Positions 35,417 to 46,380 of a stretch of DNA of 55,621 nucleotides are shown in pieces. The translations under genes were made by a program, and so were the position numbers. Every line of letters begins with the position of its first letter. Within the stretch, counting starts at the first letter, position 1. Below the pieces are notes generated by a model, which worked only from the letters and a program-made list of their open reading frames with translations, did no database searches and was not told the origin of the DNA. Origin of the DNA: Gammaproteobacteria bacterium (GTDB lineage Bacteria > Pseudomonadota > Gammaproteobacteria > Pseudomonadales > Halieaceae); contig JAUIEP010000014.1 of the NCBI GenBank assembly GCA_030428835.1, positions 1 through 55,621 of the forward strand, in the 5' to 3' direction.

Positions 35417-36499
35417 TTACTCCGCGGCGCGCTGCACGGTAACCCGCTGGCCGACCTGCAGGGCCTCGTTGCCCTTGATCACCACGCGCGTACCCCGCTC
35501 CAGTCCCGACCTGATCTCCACCAGGCCGTCGAACACCAGGCCCGGATCGACGATCCGCTCGCTTACCCGCGGTCCGTCCGCGCTGTCCTCCACGACCCAC
35601 ACGAGCACACGGCCGTCGGGGTGGCGGATAATGGCGTCGCGCGGCACGGCCTGCGACTGCCGCCCGGTATCGAGCATTATCCGCCCGCTCACCGACATGC
35701 CCGGACTCAACGGCGGTCCGCCGGCGGCCGGTTCGACCCGCAGCAGGAAAGTGCGCGCCACAGGGTCACTGACGGGCACCACCGAGGCGACCGTCCCCGT
35801 ACCCCCGGCGGCGCCGGCAAGGGCGGTGTTAAATGTCACCGCCGTGCCTGGCGCGATGCGTTGCAGGTACTGCTCGGCGACCGCGAAATCGATGCGCAGG
35901 TCGCTCGTCGCGACGAGTTCCAGCACGGCATCCCCCGGCACCACCCATTCACCCACGTCCGAGAGTTTCGCGGCCACCACACCGTCGTAGGGTGCCAGCA
36001 GCGTGTGCCGCGCGAGCAGGGCGTCGCGGTAGCCGGCTTCCGCCTGCGCGCGCTGCAGCGCCGCGTCGTCTTCTTCTACTTCCGCGGCGAGGTCGCGCAC
36101 CAGTGTCTCGGCGATGCTCTGCTTGGGCGCGAGAGACTGCGCCTCTTCCAGCCTGCGCCGGGCATCGTCGAGGGCCACGCGGGCCGCTCGCACCGCCGCC
36201 GCCGCGCTCTGCGCCTGCCAGCGCGCCAGTTCCGGGTCGAGTTCCAGCAGCGCGTCGCCGCGTTGCACCCGGCTGCCCGCGTCCACCGCCACGGCGGTGA
36301 TGAGTCCGCTGGTGGCGGGTGACAGGTTCGACGCACGCGCGGCGGTTACACTGCCGGTCAGGCGGATACTCTCGCGTACCGGCACCTCGCGCACCGACTG
36401 CGCGACGACGGGTACCGCGGGCGCCTGCGCATAACTCGCCGTGGGCAGAGTCGTCAGCAGTACGAGGATTATTTTCGTCAGGTGGCGGGCGCGCGGCAC
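35417..36499 (-). CDS. RND periplasmic adaptor (membrane fusion protein, HlyD/AcrA family)
   Basis: 360 residues with a signal peptide (KIILVLLTTLPTASYAQ), a lipoyl-like half (SGLITAVAVDAGSRVQRGDALLELD), a helical hairpin about 95-155 rich in Ala/Arg/Glu, the second lipoyl half (LLAPYDGVVAAKLSDVGEWV), and beta-barrel and proximal domains (PGMSVSGRIML, VVIKGNEALQVGQRVTV). No lipobox Cys, so it is probably anchored by its signal or free. It starts at GTG 36499 and is the first gene of the pump operon. Confidence 0.92.
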   Translation of the reverse strand: MPRARHLTKIILVLLTTLPTASYAQAPAVPVVAQSVREVPVRESIRLTGSVTAARASNLSPATSGLITAVAVDAGSRVQRGDALLELDPELARWQAQSAAAAVRAARVALDDARRRLEEAQSLAPKQSIAETLVRDLAAEVEEDDAALQRAQAEAGYRDALLARHTLLAPYDGVVAAKLSDVGEWVVPGDAVLELVATSDLRIDFAVAEQYLQRIAPGTAVTFNTALAGAAGGTGTVASVVPVSDPVARTFLLRVEPAAGGPPLSPGMSVSGRIMLDTGRQSQAVPRDAIIRHPDGRVLVWVVEDSADGPRVSERIVDPGLVFDGLVEIRSGLERGTRVVIKGNEALQVGQRVTVQRAAE

Positions 36500-36579
36500 G
36501 AGTTCGGTTCCGGTGTGATGGAGGAACGTGAAGAGTATCGGGCATTTGTCGCGGTGGCTACCGCGGCGATGCGATGTCG

Positions 36580-37458
36580 CTAGGAGTTTTGCGCCGCTCG
36601 TTCCTCCACGCGCTGCACCTGTATCTGGCCATCGATGTGGACATCGCGCTGCGGGAAGGCGATCACGATGTCGGCCTCGCGGAACAGTTCGTCGATCTTG
36701 TAGCGCAGGTCACTGCGTACCAGGCGCAGGCCCCGCTCCGCATTGGAATGCAACCAGACGATAAGTTCGAAGACGAGGGCGTTGTCGCCGAAATCCTCAA
36801 ATAACACAGTATGCGCAGGGTCTTTCAACACGCCCGTGTGGGATTCCGCCGCCTTGTTCAACAACTCGGTGACTCGCGAGACATCGCTGCCGTAGGCGAC
36901 GCCGACTACCACGGACGTGCGCACGAGCCGGTCCACGAGGGTCCAGTTGGTTACCGTGTTTTCCAGCAGGAAGCTGTTGGGTACCAGCACGTGCACGCCG
37001 TCCACCCTGCGGATGCGCGTCGAGCGCGTGTTGATGCTCTCCACGTTGCCCTTGATGTCTCCCAACTCGAGGAAGTCGCCGATCTTGACGGGGCGCTCCC
37101 ACATCAAAATCCAGCCGCTGATGAAGTTGTTGATGATGTTCTGCGCGCCGAAACCGATGCCGATTGCCACCGCGCCGGAGATGAAGGCGAAGGCCGTCAG
37201 AGGGATGCTCAGGAAATCGAGCACCATGAAGAACAGGATGACGAAGCCGGCGATGAGCCAGGCGCGGGACACGAGGTGCACGATGTCGGGGTTCACCGAG
37301 CGCGCCGCCAGGCGGTTGCGCACGACCCGGCTGCTCCAGATGACGAACAGGACGCCGAGCAGGGCGAAGGTGACGACAGAAAGCAGCTGGAACGGCGTGA
37401 GTGCAACCTCGCCGATGCGGAAGATGGGCTGGTATAGCCACTCGGTGCCGAATTCCAC
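36580..37458 (-). CDS. MscS-family mechanosensitive channel
   Basis: 292 residues. Two N-terminal helices (PFQLLSVVTFALLGVLFVIW and LIAGFVILFFMVLDFL) precede the pore helix AFISGAVAIGIGFGAQNIINN, whose Gly/Ala pattern and QN(I)INN are diagnostic of MscS. The cytoplasmic beta domain follows with GDIKGNVESINTRSTRIR and VPNSFLLENTVTNW. It starts at GTG 37458. It releases solutes during osmotic downshock. It is divergent from the CorA-like gene across a 136-base spacer and separated by 80 bases from the RND operon start. Confidence 0.93.
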   Translation of the reverse strand: MEFGTEWLYQPIFRIGEVALTPFQLLSVVTFALLGVLFVIWSSRVVRNRLAARSVNPDIVHLVSRAWLIAGFVILFFMVLDFLSIPLTAFAFISGAVAIGIGFGAQNIINNFISGWILMWERPVKIGDFLELGDIKGNVESINTRSTRIRRVDGVHVLVPNSFLLENTVTNWTLVDRLVRTSVVVGVAYGSDVSRVTELLNKAAESHTGVLKDPAHTVLFEDFGDNALVFELIVWLHSNAERGLRLVRSDLRYKIDELFREADIVIAFPQRDVHIDGQIQVQRVEERAAQNS

Positions 37459-37594
37459 GCTGTGCTCCCGCCGCTCGTCCCGGTGCGAAGATTGTCCTGC
37501 CGTGGAGGTTATTCAACACTAAATCCGGCCTGTCTTAAAGCGAAACGAACTTCTACAATGAACCCAGGTTATTACGCGTTGCACCGGGGGCGGC
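37459..37594. other. Divergent intergenic region between mscS-like and corA-like genes
   Basis: 136 bases that must hold the promoters of both divergent genes. No clear -35/-10 pair or operator was recognised. Confidence 0.4.
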
Positions 37595-38569
37595 ATGATC
37601 CAGACGATACTCAGGACGGCGCAGGGCGCCTGCAGTATGGGGGGCGTCGAGCAGGTGGCAACCTGGCGGGACCAGCCCGATACCTGCCTGTGGGTGGATA
37701 TCGAGGGCGAACTGGCGGACGGCGATGTCACCCTGCTCGAGCAGTTGGGTTGCGACCCGCTGTCCATCGCGGACGCCCAGCGTTCCCGGCACCCGCCGAA
37801 AATAGAGGCGTTCGACGCCAATACGTTTATCCTCTTTCGCGGAATCGCCCACCTCGGCGAGGACCTCGAACTCCAGCCGCAGCAACTCGGCATCTGGGTG
37901 TCGTCGCGGCTGGTGATCTCGACGCACCGGGGTCACTCGGTGAGCATCAGCCGTTTCTGGTCCGACCCCGGGCTTGGCGACATGCTGCAGAGCGCGGGCG
38001 AACTCGCCCTGCACCTGCTGCTGTACGCCAGCGGTCGCTACCTGGAGCGCCTGCTGGAGTTCGAAGACACGCTGGCGGAACTGGAAGACGGCCTGCTGAG
38101 CTCGCGCTCCGAGGAGCAGATGAAAGAGCTCGTAACCTACCGGTCGCACCTGCGCCGCCTGCGCCGCGTGTTCAACTACCACCGCACCGTGGCCGAAACG
38201 ATCTGGCAGGAGGGCGCCGGGTTTCCGGGGCTGGCGGACGGCGAGGACGAGAACGCGCATACCAGGCGCAACCTGTATGATCGCTGCGAACGCCTGCACA
38301 GCCTGAGCAGCATGTACTACGAGATCTGCGGCGACCTCGTGGAGGGCTATATCTCGCTCAGCTCCCACAACCTCAACAACACCATGAAAATCCTGACGAT
38401 CATCTCGGCCATATTCGTGCCGCTGACGTTCCTCGCTGGGATCTACGGCATGAACTTCGAGCACATGCCGGAACTCGGCTGGCGCTACGCCTACTTCACC
38501 CTGCTGGCGGTCATGGCGTCCGTCGCCATCGCGCTGTTTGTGCTGTTCCGGCGCATCCGGTGGTTATAG
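37595..38569 (+). CDS. CorA/ZntB-family divalent cation transporter
   Basis: 324 residues: a large N-terminal cytoplasmic alpha/beta domain, a long helix around 150-250 and two C-terminal membrane helices. The GMN selectivity motif is in GIYGMNFEHMPEL, directly after the first helix (ILTIISAIFVPLTFLA), and the end is the basic FRRIRWL. The cytoplasmic start (WRDQPDTCLWVDIEGE) is closer to the ZntB branch. It moves Mg2+ or Zn2+ across the inner membrane; the ion cannot be fixed by sequence. Confidence 0.9.
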   Translation: MIQTILRTAQGACSMGGVEQVATWRDQPDTCLWVDIEGELADGDVTLLEQLGCDPLSIADAQRSRHPPKIEAFDANTFILFRGIAHLGEDLELQPQQLGIWVSSRLVISTHRGHSVSISRFWSDPGLGDMLQSAGELALHLLLYASGRYLERLLEFEDTLAELEDGLLSSRSEEQMKELVTYRSHLRRLRRVFNYHRTVAETIWQEGAGFPGLADGEDENAHTRRNLYDRCERLHSLSSMYYEICGDLVEGYISLSSHNLNNTMKILTIISAIFVPLTFLAGIYGMNFEHMPELGWRYAYFTLLAVMASVAIALFVLFRRIRWL

Positions 38570-38701
38570 GGTGAAGTCAGTCCCCGGCACAGTTTCTGCC
38601 CTTAGCAGCATCGACTGTCACGGCGCACGCGTTACAATAACTCCTGTCAAGCGCGGGCGCCGGCCCACGATCGCAATAATCACCAGAGAGGAAACCCCGG
38701 C

Positions 38702-39910
38702 ATGAAGTTGGCCATTTTGTCCTGTAGTCCCCACTCATACAGCACGCGTCGCCTGAGAGAGGCCGCGGAGCAGCGCGGCCATCGTGTCAAGGTATTGAAC
38801 ACCTTGAAATTCGCGATCGACCTGGAGCGGGGCAACCCGGACCTCTACTACCGGCAGAAGCAGCTCAGCGATTATGACGCGGTGTTGCCGCGCATCGGCG
38901 CCTCCATCACCTATTACGGCACCGCCGTGGTCCGCCAGTTCCAGGAGATGGACGTGTTCTGCGCCAATACCGCGCACGGCATCACCAATTCCCGCGACAA
39001 GCTGCGCAGCCTGCAGATTCTCAGCCGCCACCATGTCGGTATCCCGCGCACGACGTACGTGCGTGACAAGAAGGACGTCCTGCCCGCGATCGAGCGCGTC
39101 GGCGGGGCGCCGGTCATCATCAAGCTGATCGAGGGCACCCAGGGAATCGGCGTGCTGCTGGCGGAGTCCGTCAACCAGGCCGCGTCGATCATCGAGCTGT
39201 TGCAGAGCCAGAAGCAGAACGTGCTCATCCAGAAGTTCGTGGCGGAGAGCAAGGGCCGCGACGTGCGGGCCTTCGTGGTCGGAGACCAGGTGGTCGCCGG
39301 TATGCGCCGGGTGGCGCAGGGGCAGGAGTTTCGCAGCAACGTGCACCGCGGGGGCATGGCCGAACAGGTTGACCTCGACGAGACCTACCGCGAGACGGCG
39401 GTGCGCGCCACGCAGATCCTGGGCCTGCGCGTGGCGGGCGTGGACATGCTCGAGGGCAAGGACGGCCCGCAGGTCATGGAGGTCAACTCCTCCCCGGGCC
39501 TCGAGGGCATCGAGACCTGCACCGAACTCGATATCGCGGGCGCGGTCGTGGACTACATCGCGGCACAGGTGGACTTCCCGGAGATCGACGTGCGCCAGCG
39601 CCTGACGGTCAGCCGGGGTTACGGCGTCAACGAGATCTATGTGCCGGAGGGTTCGAAGTTCGTCGGCCAGACTATCCTCGACACGCAGCTGCGGGAAAAC
39701 GATATCAACGTCCTGACGCTGTACCGCGGGAACAAGGTGATCCCCAATCCCAAGGGTTCACGTGTCCTGGAGCCCGGCGACAAGTTGTTGTGCTTCGGCA
39801 AGCTCGAGGCGATGCGGAGCATGATCCCGGCGCGCACGCGGCGCAAGCGCCGCCCGGTGGTGCAGGAACTCGACACTGCCCTGCACGACGACCTCGCGGT
39901 GACGGACTAG
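38702..39910 (+). CDS. rimK: RimK-type ATP-grasp glutamate ligase with C-terminal TrkA-C domain
   Basis: 402 residues. The first 300 form an ATP-grasp ligase of the RimK family (start MKLAILSCSPHSYSTRRLREA, KLIEGTQGIGVLLAES, VMEVNSSPGLEGIE with the metal-binding Glu/Asn). RimK adds glutamates to the C-terminus of ribosomal protein S6 and can make poly-glutamate. About residues 300-380 (YVPEGSKFVGQTILD, VLEPGDKLLCFGKLEAM) form a TrkA-C/RCK_C regulatory domain, absent from the ~300-residue E. coli enzyme. GAGAGGAAA precedes ATG. The following rimB-like and deacylase genes support a modification/turnover operon. Confidence 0.9.
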   Translation: MKLAILSCSPHSYSTRRLREAAEQRGHRVKVLNTLKFAIDLERGNPDLYYRQKQLSDYDAVLPRIGASITYYGTAVVRQFQEMDVFCANTAHGITNSRDKLRSLQILSRHHVGIPRTTYVRDKKDVLPAIERVGGAPVIIKLIEGTQGIGVLLAESVNQAASIIELLQSQKQNVLIQKFVAESKGRDVRAFVVGDQVVAGMRRVAQGQEFRSNVHRGGMAEQVDLDETYRETAVRATQILGLRVAGVDMLEGKDGPQVMEVNSSPGLEGIETCTELDIAGAVVDYIAAQVDFPEIDVRQRLTVSRGYGVNEIYVPEGSKFVGQTILDTQLRENDINVLTLYRGNKVIPNPKGSRVLEPGDKLLCFGKLEAMRSMIPARTRRKRRPVVQELDTALHDDLAVTD

Positions 39911-39920
39911 CGAGCGCCCG

Positions 39921-40367
39921 ATGTCGGAGCTGCAGCTGGTCGGCTGGCGTGAATGGGTTGCCTTCCCTGAACTGGGTGTCAAGCGGATCAAGGCGAAGGT
40001 GGATACGGGCGCGCGCACGAGCTGCCTCCACGCGTTCCGCATAGAACCCTTCACGCGCGACGGTCAGGACTGGCTGCGCTTCGATATCCATCCCAGCCAG
40101 CGCGACACCAGCGAGGTGCTGAGTTGCGAGGCGCCCGTGAAAGACCGCCGCATTGTGCGCGACTCGGGCGGCCACGAAGAGTTTCGCTACGTGATTGAAA
40201 CGGAACTGGTGATCGGCGGCCGCAGTTATCCGATCGAGGTGACCCTGACGGACAGGGACAACATGAAGTTCCGGGTACTGCTCGGGCGCACGGCCGTCAA
40301 GCGCCTGTTCCTGGTCGACCCGGGGCGCTCCTACCTGACCGGTACCCGGTCCCCGCGTACGGGCTGA
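39921..40367 (+). CDS. RimB-like retropepsin-fold protease (ATP-dependent zinc protease family)
   Basis: 148 residues of the PF05618-type family. The active-site motif is VDTGARTSCLHA near residues 27-38 (DTGA as in aspartic proteases), with the closing ILLGRT-type sequence at RVLLGRTAVKRLFLV. In pseudomonads RimB acts with RimK, removing added glutamates. It starts 10 bases after rimK and 16 bases before the deacylase gene, so all three are one operon. Confidence 0.88.
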   Translation: MSELQLVGWREWVAFPELGVKRIKAKVDTGARTSCLHAFRIEPFTRDGQDWLRFDIHPSQRDTSEVLSCEAPVKDRRIVRDSGGHEEFRYVIETELVIGGRSYPIEVTLTDRDNMKFRVLLGRTAVKRLFLVDPGRSYLTGTRSPRTG

Positions 40368-40383
40368 ATAAAAGGATGACACG

Positions 40384-41412
40384 TTGACCGAGCTTGTGAT
40401 TTCGGGGGAGTCGGTAGCGCCGGGCGAACGCCGCCTCATCGAGATGCCCCTCGCGCCGCTGTACACGCACGACAACCTCTCGCTCTCCGTGCAGGTGATC
40501 CGCAGTCGTAAACCCGGTCCCACGCTGTTCGTGAGCGGGGCGATTCACGGGGATGAGATCTGTGGCGTCGAGATCATCCGGCGCCTGCTGCGCCACAGCG
40601 TGCTCAAGAGGTTGCGCGGCACGCTGATAGCCATCCCGATCGTCAACGTCTACGGCTTCGTCAACCACAGCCGCTACCTTCCCGACGGCCGCGACCTGAA
40701 CCGGTCCTTCCCCGGTTCGCCGAAGGGCTCACTGACAGGCCGCGTCGCCGATACCTTCTTCAACGAGATCGTCGCCAAGTGCACACACGGCATCGACCTG
40801 CACACCGGCGCCAGGCATCGCAGCAATTTTCCGCAGGTGCGGGCGGACCTCGACGACCCGGTCGCGCACGCCATGACCCTCGCCTTCGGGGTGCCGCTGG
40901 CCATTGACGCGAAGATTCGCGACGGCTCGCTGCGCGAGTGCGCGGGCGACGCCGGGATCCCGGTCATCCTGTACGAGGCGGGCGAGGCCCTGCGGTTCGA
41001 GGAGATCCACATCCGCGCGGGAGTTACCGGGGTTATCCGGGTGATGCGGGAGATCGGCATGCTGCCACCGTCCAGGACTGTGAAACGCAAGCGCGACCCC
41101 ATCATCTGCAACCAGACACAGTGGGTTCGCGCCTCCGCGAGCGGCATCCTGCGCTCGCGGGTGCGGCTGGGTGACCGGGTGCAGAAAGGCCAGGTGCTGG
41201 CCTACATCGCCGACCCGCTGGGAGATGCGGATATCCCCGTCGAATCGCCCAGCGATGGCGTCATTATCGGCGCCACCCGCCTGCCGCTGATGTACGAGGG
41301 CGATGCGACGTTCCACATCGCGCGCTACGGCAAGCGCGCGGAACAGGTGGAGCGCGACGTGGAGCGCTTCCAGGAGGAACTGGGCGTCGCCGCGACGGAG
41401 CCGACCTTCTAG
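40384..41412 (+). CDS. Succinylglutamate desuccinylase/aspartoacylase-family zinc hydrolase
   Basis: 342 residues. Zinc ligands are H55 and E58 (GAIHGDE) and H140 (DLHTGA), the AstE/aspartoacylase arrangement. RDLNRSFPGSPKGS is the substrate-carboxylate motif. The C-terminal third is a lipoyl/biotinyl-like beta domain (SGILRSRVRLGDRVQKGQVLAYI). TTG 40384 is the start: AAAAGGA sits 7 bases before it and the nearby ATG runs straight to a stop. Third gene of the rimK-rimB operon, so it may hydrolyse N-acyl or gamma-linked glutamate/aspartate products; the actual substrate is unknown. Confidence 0.87.
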   Translation: MTELVISGESVAPGERRLIEMPLAPLYTHDNLSLSVQVIRSRKPGPTLFVSGAIHGDEICGVEIIRRLLRHSVLKRLRGTLIAIPIVNVYGFVNHSRYLPDGRDLNRSFPGSPKGSLTGRVADTFFNEIVAKCTHGIDLHTGARHRSNFPQVRADLDDPVAHAMTLAFGVPLAIDAKIRDGSLRECAGDAGIPVILYEAGEALRFEEIHIRAGVTGVIRVMREIGMLPPSRTVKRKRDPIICNQTQWVRASASGILRSRVRLGDRVQKGQVLAYIADPLGDADIPVESPSDGVIIGATRLPLMYEGDATFHIARYGKRAEQVERDVERFQEELGVAATEPTF

Positions 41413-41426
41413 GAGCGCGCGCCGGC

Positions 41427-43130
41427 TTACTGCCAGCTCAGGATCAACTCATCGTAGCCGATGGTTTCACCTTTGGGTTTCTCGTTGTCCAGCCGGGGTT
41501 TCGGTGCGCCGGGTTGCGCCAGCCAGTAGTCGCGCCCTTTGGGTTCGTTGAGTTTCGGCCCGCAGTCCCCGAGTACCCCGGCGCGTTCGAGGCGCTTCAT
41601 TAGTCGTTCCTGGTCCTGCGCCAGGTCGGTCATCGCCGCCTGTGGCGACTTCTCGCCCGAGACCGCGTTGCCGATATTCTGCCACCAGAGCTGCGCCAGG
41701 CGCGGGTAGTCGGGCACGTTGGTGCCTGTCGGCGTCCACTGGGTCCGCGCGGGCGAGCGGTAAAACTCCACGAGGCCCCCGAGTTCCGCCGCGCGCTCCG
41801 TGAAGCTGTCGTGCAGGATGTCGGATTCGCGGATGATCGTGAGGCCCTTGTGGCTCTTCTTCAGCGAGACGCTCTTCGAGGTCACGAACTGCGCGTACAG
41901 CCATGCCGCCTGCGCGCGTTTCACGGGGGTGGATTTCATCAGCGTCCACGCGCCCGCGTCCTGGTAGCCGAGCTTCATGCCTTCCTCCCAGTAGGCGCCG
42001 CGGGGCGAGGGCGCCATGCGCCACTTCGGTGTGCCGTCCTCGTTCATCACCGGCAGGCCCGGCTGCACCATGTCGGCGGTGAAGGTCGTGTACCAGAAGA
42101 TCTGCTGGGCGACCTGCCCCTGCGCGGGCACCGGCCCCGCCTCGGAGAAGACCATGCCGCCGGCGTCCGGTGGCGCGTAGTCGCGCAGCCAGTCGATGTA
42201 CTTCGTCAGCGCGTAGACCGCCGCCGGTCCGTCGGTGGCGCCGCCGCGCTCGACGCTGGACGCCACGGGCCTGCAGCCCTCCACGCGGATGCCCCACTCG
42301 TCCACCGGCAGGCCGTTGGGCAGGCCCTTGTCACCGGCGCCGGCCATCGACAGCCAGGCGTCGGTGAAGCGCCAGCCGAGGGACGGGTCCTTCTTGCCGT
42401 AGTCCATGTGGCCGTAAACGCGCTTGCCGTCGATGGTTTTCACGTCATTAGTGAAAAAATTTGCAATGTCTTCGTAGGCGGACCAGTTCAGTGGAACGCC
42501 GAGTTCGTAGCCATACTTCGCGTGAAATCTAGCTTTCAGGTCGGGGTCGGTAAACCAGTCGTAGCGGAACCAGTACAGATTGGCGAATTGTTGATCAGGC
42601 AGTTGATACAGCTTGCCGTCCGGGCCGGTGGTAAAGGAGCGCCCGATGAAGTCGTCGATGTCCAGCGTGGGGGAGGTGACCGCCTTGCCGTCGCCCGCCA
42701 TCCAGTCGGTGAGGTTGCGCACCTGTTGGTAGCGCGAGTGCGTGCCGATGAGGTCGGAGTCGTTGATGTAGGCGTCGTAGATATTCTGCTGCGTCTGCAT
42801 CTGCGTCTGCAGTTTCTCCACCACGTCGCCCTCGCCGATCAGGTCGTGGGTCACCTCGATGCCGGTGATCTCGGAGAACGCCTTCGCCAGCACCTGCGAC
42901 TCGTACTCGTGCGTGGTAATGGTTTCCGAGACCACCTTGATCGCCATGCCCTCATAGGGTTTCGCCGCCTCGGCGAACCACTCGAGCTCCGCGACCTGCG
43001 CGTCGCGCGACAGCGTGGAAGGCTGGAATTCGGGCAGCCACTTGTCGATGGCGGCGGTGTTGGCGGTGGTGGTGAGGGGTGTGAGGGCGAGGCAGGTGAT
43101 GGCGAGGCGGGCGATCGTCGGCTTGAACAT
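41427..43130 (-). CDS. glpV: Glycerol-type ABC transporter substrate-binding protein (GlpV-like)
   Basis: 567-residue periplasmic binding protein with a signal peptide (ARLAITCLALTPLTTTANT). Large two-lobed family 1 solute-binding fold, rich in Trp/Tyr (LYWFRYDWFTDPDLKARF, GWRFTDAWLSMAGAG, PSPRGAYWEEGMKLGYQD). Its length and the neighbouring set (two ATPases, two permeases and a DUF2160 protein) match the GlpSTPQUV glycerol uptake system known from rhizobia. It is the last gene of the operon and is separated from the others by a 176-base gap carrying a palindromic element. Confidence 0.85.
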   Translation of the reverse strand: MFKPTIARLAITCLALTPLTTTANTAAIDKWLPEFQPSTLSRDAQVAELEWFAEAAKPYEGMAIKVVSETITTHEYESQVLAKAFSEITGIEVTHDLIGEGDVVEKLQTQMQTQQNIYDAYINDSDLIGTHSRYQQVRNLTDWMAGDGKAVTSPTLDIDDFIGRSFTTGPDGKLYQLPDQQFANLYWFRYDWFTDPDLKARFHAKYGYELGVPLNWSAYEDIANFFTNDVKTIDGKRVYGHMDYGKKDPSLGWRFTDAWLSMAGAGDKGLPNGLPVDEWGIRVEGCRPVASSVERGGATDGPAAVYALTKYIDWLRDYAPPDAGGMVFSEAGPVPAQGQVAQQIFWYTTFTADMVQPGLPVMNEDGTPKWRMAPSPRGAYWEEGMKLGYQDAGAWTLMKSTPVKRAQAAWLYAQFVTSKSVSLKKSHKGLTIIRESDILHDSFTERAAELGGLVEFYRSPARTQWTPTGTNVPDYPRLAQLWWQNIGNAVSGEKSPQAAMTDLAQDQERLMKRLERAGVLGDCGPKLNEPKGRDYWLAQPGAPKPRLDNEKPKGETIGYDELILSWQ

Positions 43131-43171
43131 GGATTTTCTCTTTATTCTGGAATTTAACGTCGATCTCGCCG

Positions 43172-43271
43172 CTGTAGGGTCGAATTCATTCGACCTGGAA
43201 CAGATTTCTCGATACGCACGGTGCCCGGTATCGAGAGACGGGCTCCAGGTCGAATGAATTCGACCCTACAG
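43172..43271. mobile_element. 100-bp palindromic MITE-like element
   Basis: Perfect 28-base terminal inverted repeats (43172-43199 and 43244-43271). Each arm itself contains a palindrome, GTCGAAT-2-ATTCGAC. The interior carries another hairpin, TCTCGATAC (43207-43215) and GTATCGAGA (43228-43236). The whole can fold into one long cruciform. It has no coding capacity and no obvious target duplication. It lies between the DUF2160 gene and glpV inside the operon, so it may lower or stabilise expression of part of the mRNA. Confidence 0.75.
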
Positions 43272-43306
43272 GGTGCGGCGAGCCGATCAGCAACCCCACC
43301 TTATTA

Positions 43307-43588
43307 CTAACACAACCAGAAGATCAATGCGGCGAGCGCCGCGCAGGCGACCAGCGCCCACCACAGCGGCAGCGGGACGAGGCCGAGCCAGGCCAGGCAC
43401 AGCCAGGCGCTGGACAGCAGTGAGATGAACAGGCGGTCGCCGCGGGTCGTGTGCAGGCCGAGAATGCCCTTGCGCGGGCCGCCGCCGGGCACGATCAGCT
43501 CCCAGATGAACATGGCGAGGATCAACGCGGCGATGGTCGCGAAGAATATCGCCGTCGGTGTGGTCCAGCCCATCCACGCGAAATCCAT
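43307..43588 (-). CDS. glpU: Small membrane protein of the glycerol ABC operon (DUF2160, GlpU-like)
   Basis: 93 residues with two or three hydrophobic helices (TAIFFATIAALILAMFIWE, LFISLLSSAWLCLAWLGLV, WWALVACAALAALIFWL) and a conserved loop PGGGPRKGILGLHTTRGDR. This is the DUF2160 pattern, found only with Glp-type ABC genes. It starts 15 bases after the GlpQ stop. It is probably an accessory inner-membrane component of the importer; its exact job is unknown. Confidence 0.85.
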   Translation of the reverse strand: MDFAWMGWTTPTAIFFATIAALILAMFIWELIVPGGGPRKGILGLHTTRGDRLFISLLSSAWLCLAWLGLVPLPLWWALVACAALAALIFWLC

Positions 43589-43603
43589 GATCGCGACGCC
43601 TCC

Positions 43604-44421
<818 letters not shown>

Positions 44422-44425
<4 letters not shown>

Positions 44426-45296
44426 CGTTGGCCTTCCTGCGCCTGCTCGTCGTCCCGCGTCATCACCGTGTAGAACACCCAGGACAGGGCCAGGATGATC
44501 AGGAAGTAGATCAGCGACATCGCCGCGGCGGGGCCGATGTCGAACTGTCCCACCGCCATCTGCACCAGGTCGATGGACAGGAAGGTGGTGGCGTTGCCCG
44601 GCCCGCCGCCGGTCAGCACGAAGGGCTCGGTGTAGATCATGAACGAGTCCATGAAGCGCAGCAGGACCGCGATGATCAGGACGCGTTTCATGCGCGGGAG
44701 CTGGATGGCGCGGAAGATGGACCAGCGTCCCGCGCCGTCGATGCGCGCGGCCTGGTAGTAGGCCTCGGGAATCGCCACGAGGGCGGAGTAGCACAGCAGC
44801 ACCACCAGGGACGTCCAGTGCCAGACGTCCATGAGCACGATCGTGATCCAGGCATCCGTCACGTCGGAGGTGTAGTTGAATTCGACGCCCGCTGCGTTGA
44901 GCCAGTGCCCGAGCAGGCCGATGTCGACCCGGCCGAAGATCTGCCAGATGGTGCCGACCACGTTCCAGGGGATCAGCAGCGGCAGCGCCATGAGCACCAG
45001 GCAGAAGGAGACACCGATGCCGCGCGTGGGCATGCACAGGGCGATGGCGATGCCCAGGGGGATCTCGATGGCCAGCACGATGCCGGAGAACAGCAGGTTG
45101 CGCAACAGCGCGTTGTGGAAGCGCTCCGACGCCAGTACCTCCTGGAACCACTCCGTGCCGACCCAGAAGAACTCGTTGTTGCCGAAGCTGTCCTGTACCG
45201 AGTAGTTCACGACGGTCATCAGGGGAATGACGGCACTGAACGCGACGAGCACCAGCACCGGCAGGACCAGCAGCCAGGCGCGGTTGTTCCAGGACT

Positions 45297-45300
<4 letters not shown>
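44422..45300 (-). CDS. glpP: ABC transporter permease (GlpP-like)
   Basis: 292 residues, MalF-type permease with a start helix WLLVLPVLVLVAFSAVIPL and the EAA loop EAYYQAARIDGAGRWSIFRA. It ends in a charged tail (RDDEQAQEGQR). It overlaps the preceding ATPase stop and the following permease start by 4 bases each, so the operon is tightly coupled. With GlpQ it forms the transmembrane channel of the importer. Confidence 0.9.
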
Positions 45301-46376
<1,076 letters not shown>

Positions 46377-46380
46377 GTGC

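Noticed and set aside
43015-43257. An 80-codon plus-strand frame running into the palindromic element
   Set aside because: Antisense to the signal-peptide end of the binding protein and then through the palindrome; no coding character.
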